This document shows, piece after piece, positions 1 through 5,532 of a stretch of DNA of 7,379 nt; within the stretch, counting starts at the first letter, position 1, and the number at the start of each line of letters is the position of its first letter. The translations under genes were made by a program, and so were the position numbers. The stretch is from assembly GCF_035695185.1 (NCBI RefSeq), contig NZ_DASSES010000115.1:1-7379 (forward strand), written 5' to 3'. The DNA comes from Frateuria_A sp035695185 (GTDB lineage Bacteria; Pseudomonadota; Gammaproteobacteria; Xanthomonadales; Rhodanobacteraceae). The notes under the pieces were generated by a model. The model had not been told where the DNA came from. It made no database searches and saw only the letters and a list, made by a program, of their open reading frames with translations.

Positions 1-432
1 GTGCCGGACGAGGCGGCGCGACGGGCGCTGCTGGCCGCGCTGGCCCGCGGGGTGCGCGTGCGCATCATCGTGGAAGGCGACCACGTCGACGGCCACATGG
101 TGGGCGATGCCTCGCGCACCTATTGGGCCGGCTTCATTGCCGCCGGCGCGAAGATCGCCCGCTATGGGCCCTCGCTGTTCCACAGCAAGCTGATGGTGGT
201 CGACGATTACCTGACGCTGGCCGGCTCGGCCAACTTCGACAACCGCTCGTTCCACCTCAACGACGAGGCGAACATTGCCGTCTACGACGGGGAGTTCGCC
301 CGCCGCATGACCGGGGTGTTCGACGGCGACCTGGCCGCGTCGCAGGCGGTGACGATCGCCGGCTTGCAGGCGCGGCCGTGGACACAGCAGGTCACCGACC
401 GCTTCTGGGCCGAGTTCGCGTCGCAGTTGTAG
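1..432 (+). CDS. Cardiolipin synthase / phospholipase D-family protein, C-terminal part (cut by left edge)
   Basis: This is the C-terminal part of a phospholipase D superfamily protein, most like bacterial cardiolipin synthases, which join phosphatidylglycerol with a second phospholipid at the inner membrane. The second HKD motif is intact: H61-S-K63-x4-D68, counting from base 1. It is followed by G75-S-A-N78-F-D80-N-R82-S83 and then LNDEAN, the usual order in Cls enzymes. The preceding stretch VRVRIIVEGDHVDG also matches the region just before the second HKD motif in that family. The first HKD motif and any N-terminal membrane segments must lie left of the window, so the GTG at base 1 encodes an internal Val, not a start. 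The frame ends with TAG at 430-432. A non-Cls PLD-like transphosphatidylase cannot be excluded without the N-terminal half. The family call is firm; the exact substrate is inferred. Confidence 0.9.
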   Translation: MPDEAARRALLAALARGVRVRIIVEGDHVDGHMVGDASRTYWAGFIAAGAKIARYGPSLFHSKLMVVDDYLTLAGSANFDNRSFHLNDEANIAVYDGEFARRMTGVFDGDLAASQAVTIAGLQARPWTQQVTDRFWAEFASQL

Positions 433-446
433 GACGGTGCCCCGCA

Positions 447-489
447 GGGAGGGTCGGCCATCGCGCCACATCGGCCGAGGCCGCCCTCC
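447..489. terminator. Inverted repeat between convergent genes, probable bidirectional terminator
   Basis: GGAGGG at 448-453 can pair with CCCTCC at 484-489. Inside it TCGGCC at 454-459 pairs perfectly with GGCCGA at 473-478, or GGCC 456-459 with GGCC 479-482. The structure sits 15 bases after the stop of the phospholipase gene and 14 bases past the stop of the minus-strand gene. It fills the only space between two convergent genes, the expected place for a shared terminator. There is no T tract on either strand, so it is not a textbook intrinsic terminator; Rho or simple RNA 3'-end protection is possible. Confidence 0.5.
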
Positions 490-502
490 GAAGCCCGCCA
501 TC

Positions 503-1060
503 TCAGCGGATCGGTGCCATCAGGTGCCGGTAGGGGGTGCCGGCCCACATCACGTAGGGTGCATCCGTGGCGGGATTGTCCTGCTTCGGATACTGGTCGT
601 AGAACGCCGAGTCGGCGCCGACCACCATGACGTGCGGGCCGGTCTTGATCCAGTGGTTGCCTTCCGGCTTGGTCGCATACGGATCGGTGTTGCTGGCGTC
701 GGTTCCGCCTTCGAGCATGTACATCAGGCCGACCTTGCCGACCGGCGGCGTGGCGTGGGACAGCCAAGCCTGTACCCAGCCCATGGCGGCCTTGTCGGCG
801 CACATCGGATCGGGCCCTGGCGTGGCGGGGGCATCGGGGATGCAGGTGAATCCGTTGGTGCCCTGGCGCAGCGTGCGCATGCTGCCATCCGGTTGCATCG
901 CCATGATGGTGGCGTGGCGGGCCACGCCTGCCGGCGCGGCGCGCATGGCACTGGCGATGAGCTGGGCATCCGACGCCGGTTTCTTCGAGTCGGCGGCGTG
1001 CGCCGCGGCCGTGGAAAGCAACGCGGTGGCGAGGACGAGCGGAGCGATCGAGACAGGCAT
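503..1060 (-). CDS. Conserved secreted protein of unknown function (185 aa)
   Basis: The protein begins with a clear Sec signal peptide: a hydrophobic core at residues 5-19, then AHA-AD with cleavage expected near residues 22-23. The mature part is about 162 residues. The start at 1060 is supported by GGGAGG a few bases upstream. Visible features are two cysteines, C73 and C87, either side of a proline-rich loop (TCIPDAPATPGPDPMC), which could form a disulfide in the periplasm; a GGTDASNTDP segment; a GPHVMVV strand; and an MWAGTPYRHLM ending. I recall proteobacterial hypothetical proteins with this same pattern (LRxGTNGxTCxPD, DPMC, DASNTDPxAT, YxHLM), but know of no assigned function. No catalytic motif stands out, and no lipobox is seen. 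It is transcribed alone, divergent from the AHSA1-type gene and convergent with the phospholipase gene. The gene itself is certain; its role is unknown. Confidence 0.85.
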   Translation of the reverse strand: MPVSIAPLVLATALLSTAAAHAADSKKPASDAQLIASAMRAAPAGVARHATIMAMQPDGSMRTLRQGTNGFTCIPDAPATPGPDPMCADKAAMGWVQAWLSHATPPVGKVGLMYMLEGGTDASNTDPYATKPEGNHWIKTGPHVMVVGADSAFYDQYPKQDNPATDAPYVMWAGTPYRHLMAPIR

Positions 1061-1298
1061 GACGGCCTCCCGAAATGACGACGCGGCCAGCCCGGGTTTC
1101 CCGGCGGCATCCTGTGCCCGGGCGTGTTAGCGGCCGATCAAGCTGGCGTCAGTGCGCGGCGCTGCCCGCTTGAACCGGGTCGGCCACGCAAGGCGTGGGT
1201 GTGGCCTGCGCGGTCGATCGGCTAGTCTGCCCGCTGTCGAAGCCGGACGCGCTCGCGCGTCGTGGTGACGAGCGTCCGTCATGCCACGAGGTGGAACC
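1061..1298. other. Divergent intergenic region with inverted repeats; promoters not clearly defined
   Basis: These 238 bases separate two divergent genes and should hold both promoters. On the minus strand a weak candidate pairs CTGACG (1152-1147) with TAACAC (1129-1124) at 17-base spacing; the match to consensus is poor. Two structures are clear. GCCCGGG at 1090-1096 can pair with CCCGGGC at 1117-1123, in what would be the 5' leader of the secreted-protein gene. CCACGC at 1184-1189 pairs with GCGTGG at 1193-1198, while GGCCAC at 1182-1187 could instead pair with GTGGCC at 1201-1206; the two are mutually exclusive and could mark an operator. On the plus strand TAGTCT at 1223-1228 is a possible -10 without a good -35. 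I see no gene here. Confidence 0.4.
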
Positions 1299-1739
1299 AT
1301 GGGTACCGTCCGACTGCACCGCGTCCTGCGCACCACGCCCGAGCGCCTGTTCCGCGCCTTCATCGATCCCGATGCGATGGCCAAATGGCTGCCGCCCAAT
1401 GGCTTCACCGGCAAGGTCCACCACATGGATGCCAGGGTCGGCGGCAGCTACCGCATGTCGTTCACCAATTTCACGAGCGGCCACAGCCACACGTTCGGCG
1501 GCACCTACCTCGAACTGCGGCCGGGCGAGCTGCTGCGCTACACCGACCGCTTCGATGATCCGGGCCTGTCGGGCGAGATGGTCACGACCGTCTCGCTGGG
1601 CAAGGTTTCCTGCGGCACGGAACTGACCGTGGTGCAGGAAGGCATTCCCGACGCGATCCCGACCGAGGCCTGTTACCTCGGCTGGCAGGAATCGCTGGTG
1701 TTGCTGGCCAGACTGGTCGAGGCGGAGATTCCGGACTGA
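1299..1739 (+). CDS. SRPBCC / AHSA1 (activator of Hsp90 ATPase homolog)-domain protein
   Basis: This 146-residue protein is a single SRPBCC-fold domain of the AHSA1 type, a helix-grip fold with a hydrophobic pocket. The N-terminal TTPERLFRAFIDPDAMAKWLPP is the classic opening of the family. It is followed by a G-G-S-Y-R-M strand, FGGTYLEL, LRYTDRFD, and the final helix with GWQESLVLLARL. Family members of this size bind small hydrophobic ligands or act in detoxification or stress, but most have no assigned ligand. An ATG at 1281 is also in frame; the start at 1299 is preferred because GAGGTGG at 1288-1294 lies at the right distance before it and because homologs start at this point. The stop TGA at 1737-1739 overlaps the probable CTG start of the next gene, so the two are likely translationally coupled. 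The protein has no signal peptide and should be cytoplasmic. Confidence 0.9.
   Translation: MGTVRLHRVLRTTPERLFRAFIDPDAMAKWLPPNGFTGKVHHMDARVGGSYRMSFTNFTSGHSHTFGGTYLELRPGELLRYTDRFDDPGLSGEMVTTVSLGKVSCGTELTVVQEGIPDAIPTEACYLGWQESLVLLARLVEAEIPD
1724..1738 (+). promoter_or_regulatory. Shine-Dalgarno and probable CTG start codon of the methyltransferase
   Basis: GGAG at 1724-1727 is followed, 8 bases later, by CTG at 1736-1738. This CTG shares the CTGA overlap with the TGA stop (1737-1739) of the upstream gene. In this frame there is no ATG, GTG or TTG between the stop at 1556-1558 and the GTG at 1850. The 37 codons from 1739 to 1849 nonetheless look coding, with nearly every third position G or C and a sensible protein sequence. 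A start at 1736 explains both the Shine-Dalgarno and the coding signal. Confidence 0.6.
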
Positions 1740-2596
1740 ACGACGGGGGCGGCATCCAGGCCAGGCTCGACCGACTGGCCGGCGACCGGGCGCTGGAGGC
1801 GCCGGAGCAGTGGCGCCCGCGCGCCGAGGCCCTGGACTGGATCGAGAGCGTGTGGCCCGTCCTCGCACAGGAAGGCCGGGGGTCGGCCGACCGCGCGGAA
1901 GCATTGCGCGTGCGCCTGGAGCATGCGGACGGCAGGTTGCACCGGCGCTTGCGCGCCGCGGTCCAGGCGGGGCAGGGGCCGGCGCTGTTCCGGCGCTGGC
2001 TGGAAGCTTCCCCGGCAACCCCCGCCGGCGAAGGCTACGACGCACTGGATGAACTGGTCGCCGGCCTGCTGCGGCTCGCCGAGCCGGGCACCGGAGGGCC
2101 GGCACTGGAGCCGGGGATGGTGTTCTATCAGCCGACGCCGGCGCGGCACGTACTGGACATGCTCGCGCGCGTCCGCCTGGCGCCCCGGGACGTGCTGGTC
2201 GATCTCGGGTCGGGGCTGGGGCACGTGCCGATGCTCGCCTCGCTCTGTACCGGCGCACGCGCGCTCGGCGTGGAATGGCAAGAGTCGCATGTGACCGTCG
2301 CGCGTGCCGCGGCGCGCGCCCTGCGGCTGGCCCGCGTCACCTTCGTTGCCGGGGACGCGCGCGACGCGGACCTGTCCGCCGGCACGGTGTTCTTCCTCTA
2401 CACGCCGTTCGTCGGGGCGGTGCTGCGCCAGGTGCTCGATGCATTGCACGCCGAGGGGCGGCGGCGCCCGATCCGCGTGTGTACCTTCGGCCCATGCAGC
2501 CCGCTCGTCGCCCGGGAGGCGTGGCTGCGTGCGGATGGGCCCGCCACGGCCGACCGCGTGGTGGTGTTCCAGGCTGTGCGGCAACGGAGCGATTAA
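1736..2596 (+). CDS. Class I SAM-dependent methyltransferase (DOT1-like arrangement)
   Basis: This is a Rossmann-fold methyltransferase of 286 residues if translation starts at CTG 1736; from GTG 1850 it would be 248. Motif I is D156-L-G-S-G-L-G162, the SAM-binding glycine loop. Next come GVEW (acidic residue for the ribose hydroxyls), VAGDARD (motif III) and FFLYTPF, then ICTFGPC-like RVCTFGPC near the end. The block YQPTPARHVLDML before motif I, with DLGSGLGH, recalls DOT1-like and related protein methyltransferases; a protein or small-molecule substrate cannot be decided. The N-terminal about 120 residues are helical, charged and unassigned; no transmembrane segment is seen. It overlaps the AHSA1-type gene by 4 bases and ends 30 bases before the next gene, so the plus-strand genes may share an mRNA. 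A less likely alternative to the CTG start is a -1 frameshift from the upstream gene. The fold is firm; substrate and exact start are inferred. Confidence 0.85.
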   Translation: MNDGGGIQARLDRLAGDRALEAPEQWRPRAEALDWIESVWPVLAQEGRGSADRAEALRVRLEHADGRLHRRLRAAVQAGQGPALFRRWLEASPATPAGEGYDALDELVAGLLRLAEPGTGGPALEPGMVFYQPTPARHVLDMLARVRLAPRDVLVDLGSGLGHVPMLASLCTGARALGVEWQESHVTVARAAARALRLARVTFVAGDARDADLSAGTVFFLYTPFVGAVLRQVLDALHAEGRRRPIRVCTFGPCSPLVAREAWLRADGPATADRVVVFQAVRQRSD

Positions 2597-2626
2597 GCTT
2601 CGACGATCCGATCAAGGGGAGCACCG

Positions 2627-3088
2627 ATGCATCCGTCACGCTGGCTTTCCGCGCTGGGCTTGCTCCTGGCCTTCATCGCCGTACCGGCCGTGGCCGCAGG
2701 GGACGACGTAGCCGCCATCCGCAGGGTCATGGCCGGACAGCAGGCCGCCTGGAACCGGGGAGACGTGGAAGCGTTCATGCGCGGCTACCGGGACGCGCCG
2801 GACACCACCTTCGTGGGCCGCACCGTACGCAAGGGCTACCGCGCCATCCTGGAGAGCTACCGCAAGCACTACGCGAACAAGGCACAGATGGGACGGCTGG
2901 CCTTCTCGGGCGTGGACGTGCGGCTGTTGCCCTGCGCGGAGGGCGAGGTGCGCTACGCGATCGTCACCGGGCGCTTCCACCTGGATCGCGCCGAGCATGG
3001 CGCGGTCGCCCAGGACGATGGGGTCTATTCGCTGTTGTGGGAGAAGACGGCGCAGGGCTGGAAGATCATCCTGGACCATTCCAGCTGA
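2627..3088 (+). CDS. Secreted DUF4440 / SnoaL-like (NTF2-fold) protein
   Basis: The protein (153 residues) has a signal peptide, with hydrophobic core LSALGLLLAFIAV at 7-19 and cleavage likely after AVA at 21-23. The mature part is one NTF2-like domain of the DUF4440/SnoaL group. It opens with a helix (IRRVMAGQQAAWNRGDVEAF) typical of the family, then DTTFVGRTVRKGYRAI, a helix with LESYRKHY, and the closing strands VYSLLWEKT and GWKIILDHSS. The cone-shaped fold usually holds a hydrophobic pocket, as in SnoaL cyclases and ketosteroid isomerase, but most exported DUF4440 proteins have no known reaction. AAGGGGAG at 2614-2621 is a good ribosome binding site for the start at 2627. It follows the methyltransferase by 30 bases and precedes the chitinase by 69. 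Export to the periplasm or beyond is inferred from the signal peptide. Confidence 0.88.
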   Translation: MHPSRWLSALGLLLAFIAVPAVAAGDDVAAIRRVMAGQQAAWNRGDVEAFMRGYRDAPDTTFVGRTVRKGYRAILESYRKHYANKAQMGRLAFSGVDVRLLPCAEGEVRYAIVTGRFHLDRAEHGAVAQDDGVYSLLWEKTAQGWKIILDHSS

Positions 3089-3103
3089 GGGTCCGTCGAT
3101 CCC

Positions 3104-3142
3104 CGGCAACCGCCCGGGCATGGCATGCTCCGGGCGTTGCCG
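3104..3142 (+). promoter_or_regulatory. Long imperfect hairpin just before the chitinase ribosome binding site
   Basis: CGGCAAC at 3104-3110 pairs with GTTGCCG at 3136-3142, and GCCCGG at 3112-3117 pairs with CCGGGC at 3130-3135, with one bulged C at 3111. GCAT at 3118-3121 can extend the stem with ATGC at 3125-3128. The stem of about 17 pairs fills most of the 69-base gap between the DUF4440 gene and the chitinase, and ends 1 base before the AGAGGAA Shine-Dalgarno at 3144-3150. It could be a terminator of the upstream unit (no T tract follows), a stabilising 3' end, or a 5'-leader structure affecting chitinase translation. The structure is seen; the role is inferred. Confidence 0.55.
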
Positions 3143-3157
3143 TAGAGGAACGCTTCG

Positions 3158-4261
3158 ATGCGATTGCGCCTGCCGAGACTCGCTTCTGTCCTGTTCGCCT
3201 GCATGGTTGCCGTTGGCGCCTCCGCGGCAACGGCAGCCGGATACCGCGTGGTCGGCTACGCCACCGACTGGAACGGTGCGGACGCACGCTCGCTGGAAGC
3301 CATCGACACGCTGATCTTCGCTTTCGCCCACGTCGAGCAGGGCCACGTGGTGCTGGACGGCGACGCCACCGCGCGCCTGCGGCGCCTGCTGGCGCTCAAG
3401 CGCATCCGGCCGGCGCTCAAGGTGACCATCGCGGTGGGCGGCTGGGGCGCCGGCGGCTTTTCCGAAGCGGCGGCAACGGCCGCGGGGCGGCAGGCCTTCG
3501 CACAGAGCGCGGCACGCCTGGTCGCAGCGCAGGGCGCCGACGGGCTGGACGTGGACTGGGAGTATCCGGGCCACGGCGAATCCGGCATCGCCTTCAGCCG
3601 TGCCGACCGCGGCCGCTTCACCCTGCTGCTGCAGGCCGTGCGCCAGGCACTGGACCGGCAGGCGGGCCCGGGGCGTCACTACGCCCTTAGCGTCGCCGTC
3701 GCGGACGGGCCGTTCGTCGATGGCATCGACATCGCCGCGGTCGAGCCGGCGGTCGACTGGTTCAACCTGATGACCTACGACTTCGTCAACCGCATGACGC
3801 CGACCACCGGGCATCACGCAGGACTGGATCGCTCACGCCTGGCGCCGGCGGATGCACGCACGGCCGACCGCGCGGTGCACCAGTTCATCGCCGCCGGCGT
3901 GCCGCCGGAAAAACTGCTGCTCGGCGTCGCCTTCTATGGCCGCGAGTTCGACGACGTGCAGGTGGGCCACGACGGTCTCTACCGGCCCTACGGCCGCTAT
4001 CAGGGCGAGCATCCGTGGCCCGAGCTGGTGCGCGATTTCATCGGACGCAACGGCTTCGTCCGGCACTGGGACGCGCAGGCCGGCGCCGCCTGGCTGTGGA
4101 ACGCGCGCACGCACGCCTTCATCACCTACGACGACCCGCAGTCGATCGCCGCCAAGGCCGCCTATGTGAAGGCGCACCGGCTGGGCGGGATGATGTACTG
4201 GGAGCAGGCGCACGATCCGGCTGGCGAACTGGTTTCCGCGATCCGGGAGGGGCTGCGCTAA
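3158..4261 (+). CDS. Secreted glycoside hydrolase family 18 chitinase-like enzyme
   Basis: This 367-residue protein is a GH18 glycosidase with a signal peptide (core at about 8-20, cleavage near ASA at 21-23 or TAA at 25-27). The GH18 signature D128-G-L-D131-V-D133-W-E135 is complete, with E135 the expected proton donor acting with substrate-assisted catalysis on N-acetylglucosamine polymers. Other family landmarks are the strand YxTDW at the start of the barrel, AVGGW at 92-96 (the usual SxGG motif, with Ala and Val before the glycines), M205-T-Y207-D208 on the strand after the catalytic one, GVAFYGREF, and W348 in MMYWEQAHD, the usual last barrel strand. The length fits a lone barrel; no chitin-binding domain is present. 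AGAGGAA at 3144-3150 supports the start. Endo versus exo activity, or peptidoglycan- or glycoprotein-related substrates, cannot be told apart. Chitin degradation for nutrition or antagonism is an inference from the family. Confidence 0.92.
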   Translation: MRLRLPRLASVLFACMVAVGASAATAAGYRVVGYATDWNGADARSLEAIDTLIFAFAHVEQGHVVLDGDATARLRRLLALKRIRPALKVTIAVGGWGAGGFSEAAATAAGRQAFAQSAARLVAAQGADGLDVDWEYPGHGESGIAFSRADRGRFTLLLQAVRQALDRQAGPGRHYALSVAVADGPFVDGIDIAAVEPAVDWFNLMTYDFVNRMTPTTGHHAGLDRSRLAPADARTADRAVHQFIAAGVPPEKLLLGVAFYGREFDDVQVGHDGLYRPYGRYQGEHPWPELVRDFIGRNGFVRHWDAQAGAAWLWNARTHAFITYDDPQSIAAKAAYVKAHRLGGMMYWEQAHDPAGELVSAIREGLR

Positions 4262-4270
4262 CCAGGCGCC

Positions 4271-4288
4271 GCCGGCATCCCTGCCGGC
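4271..4288. terminator. Perfect 7-bp hairpin downstream of the chitinase
   Basis: GCCGGCA at 4271-4277 and TGCCGGC at 4282-4288 form a perfect stem with a 4-base loop (TCCC), 10 bases after the chitinase stop. There is no T tract. Its position right after a gene, in a convergent gap, suggests a transcript-end structure. Confidence 0.5.
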
Positions 4289-4329
4289 AGGACGGGTGGT
4301 GAGCCGGAGCCGATGGTTGGCGGGCAACG

Positions 4330-4348
4330 GCCCCCCCTAGGGAGGGGC
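4330..4348. terminator. GC-rich hairpin downstream of the minus-strand membrane operon
   Basis: GCCCC at 4330-4334 pairs with GGGGC at 4344-4348, and CC at 4336-4337 with GG at 4341-4342 across one C-A mismatch, leaving a 3-base TAG loop. It begins 16 bases past the stop of the DUF3618 gene on the minus strand. A bidirectional terminator role is likely by position, but neither strand has a U-rich run. Confidence 0.45.
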
Positions 4349-4363
4349 TCGACGATGCGGGTG

Positions 4364-5086
4364 TCAGTGGCGCACGCTGTCCTGCGGCTCGCCGATGTCC
4401 TGTATGACATCGCGCGCCTTGTCCGCGCCGGTCTGTACCGCGTCCCTGGCGTTGTCTGCGAGACGGTCGCTGGCCTCGCCCATCAGCCGGTTCTCCGGCT
4501 CGGTGGTGGGCAGGGCGGCGCCGAGCAGCGCGCCGACGGCGATGCCGATCGCACCCAGCGCCAGCGGGTTCTCGCGCAGCAGCTGGTTGTAGCCCTGCAC
4601 GGCACGGTCCTTCTGGTGCGCCAGGGAATCGCGCGCGCCATGGGCGGTGTCGGCCATGCGCGAGGCGGTGTCGCCGATGCGCTCCCTGGCCTGGTTCCAG
4701 GTGCTGGAAACGGTGTCGGACACCTCGCCGCCCATGTCGCGCGCACGGTCCAGCATCCCCGCACCGTCGTCGGCGCCCCTAGCGGTCACGCCGGTGGGCG
4801 CCGGCGCCGGCTCGTTGCGGCTGGCATACAGCCACAGCAGGCCGACCGAGGCGAGCACGGCGGGCACCGGATGGGTCTTCACCGCGTTGCCGAAGTTCCG
4901 GGCCAGTTCGCGGCCGTTGCCCTGGCCGAAATGCACCATGCGGTCGAACAGCTGGCCGGGCGAAAGCTTGTTCTCCAGCGCGTCGACAATGTGGTTGATG
5001 TCTGCGCGTTGCTGGTCGATCTCGCGCTCCAGCCGCGCCGGGTCCTTGTGCGACTCGGCGTCGATCCGTTCGGAAGCAGTGCTCAT
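4364..5086 (-). CDS. DUF3618-domain membrane protein
   Basis: This 240-residue protein opens with the DUF3618 signature at about residues 16-43: LEREIDQQRADINHIVDALENKLSP, where members typically read EIxxxRxxxxxTvdaLexKLsP. A first hydrophobic segment lies at 72-89 (HPVPAVLASVGLLWLYAS) and a second, glycine-rich one at 173-193, starting N173-P-L-A-L. Between them (about 110-170) runs a charged, Ala-rich helical stretch with spaced Asp, Arg and Thr; a similar stretch follows at 200-230. The second segment resembles the C-terminal anchor of YqjD/ElaB (DUF883) proteins, so the protein looks like DUF3618 plus a YqjD-like module. The start at 5086 has GGGAGGA upstream and overlaps the holin-family stop by ATGA; an open frame continues to 5242 but lacks this support. 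Last gene of the operon. DUF3618 proteins have no firm biochemical role; an inner-membrane stress or envelope function is inferred from context. Confidence 0.88.
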   Translation of the reverse strand: MSTASERIDAESHKDPARLEREIDQQRADINHIVDALENKLSPGQLFDRMVHFGQGNGRELARNFGNAVKTHPVPAVLASVGLLWLYASRNEPAPAPTGVTARGADDGAGMLDRARDMGGEVSDTVSSTWNQARERIGDTASRMADTAHGARDSLAHQKDRAVQGYNQLLRENPLALGAIGIAVGALLGAALPTTEPENRLMGEASDRLADNARDAVQTGADKARDVIQDIGEPQDSVRH

Positions 5087-5532
5087 GGCGTCCTCCCGCG
5101 GATGGCATCGGCATCCTTCTGCAGCGAGTGAAGGGTGTGGTCGGGCTTGAGCGAGGCGGGCTCGAACCGCTTCTTGCCGGCGCTGACCATCACCCAGCCC
5201 ACGACTAGGGCGGCGGCGCCGACGATCAGCGCGGACAGCCACGGCGCGAGCACGGTGCTCAGCCCGTACACGCCGGCCATCAGCAGGACGATCAGGCCGG
5301 CGAGCATCACGGCGCCGCCGGTGGCCACCGCCGCCACGCCCGCCTTGGTGGCGCGCAGGTTTTCGCGCATCTCCGCCTTGGCCAGCGCGAGCTCCTTGGT
5401 GAACAGCAACGGGATCTCGCGCGTCAGCTGCTTGAGCAGGCCACCGATGGAGGTGTCTTCCTCGCGTGCCGATGGCACGGCGCGCAACGGCCGGTTGTCG
5501 AAGGGTTGCGGTTGTTCGTAGGACTTGCTCAT
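5083..5532 (-). CDS. Phage-holin-family (PF07332 / YqjE-type) membrane protein
   Basis: The protein is 149 residues. After a short polar N-terminus, an amphipathic helix at 27-60 carries the family pattern (TSIGGLLKQL, then ELALAKAEMREN). Two transmembrane segments follow at about 64-91 and 96-118, then a basic KKRF and a polar tail. This matches the PF07332 family, named after holins but mostly chromosomal, including E. coli YqjE. Because it lies beside DUF3618 and YqjD-like genes and not lysis genes, a phage lysis role is unlikely. GGGAGGAA before 5532 sets the start. Its start overlaps the upstream stop by ATGA, and its stop overlaps the downstream start the same way, so the three genes should be translated in a coupled manner. 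It is likely an inner-membrane partner of its neighbours, possibly linked to osmotic, stationary-phase or envelope stress as in the yqj cluster; this is inference. Confidence 0.9.
   Translation of the reverse strand: MSKSYEQPQPFDNRPLRAVPSAREEDTSIGGLLKQLTREIPLLFTKELALAKAEMRENLRATKAGVAAVATGGAVMLAGLIVLLMAGVYGLSTVLAPWLSALIVGAAALVVGWVMVSAGKKRFEPASLKPDHTLHSLQKDADAIRGRTP

Noticed and set aside
1..432. GTG at base 1 as a real gene start
   Set aside because: The sequence at this point is in the middle of the second phospholipase D domain; a complete protein needs the first HKD motif, so the gene must begin left of the window.
1149..2258. Long minus-strand open frame (369 aa) opposite the AHSA1-type and methyltransferase genes
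   Set aside because: It is rich in Arg, Pro and Ala with no recognisable motif, as expected for the antisense of GC-rich genes. The plus-strand genes have clear domains.
2275..3690. Plus-strand open frame (471 aa) crossing methyltransferase, DUF4440 and chitinase genes
   Set aside because: It is out of frame with three real genes, spans their intergenic gaps and has an Arg/Gly-rich sequence typical of a shadow frame.
2636..3817. Long minus-strand open frame (393 aa) opposite the DUF4440 and chitinase genes
   Set aside because: It lies antisense to two well-supported genes, has no good ribosome binding site or domain, and is explained by low stop-codon frequency at high GC.
5083..5532. Phage lysis cassette or prophage remnant suggested by the holin-family protein
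   Set aside because: No endolysin, spanin, integrase or structural phage gene is near; the partners are DUF3618 and a YqjD-like protein, the typical chromosomal setting of this family.
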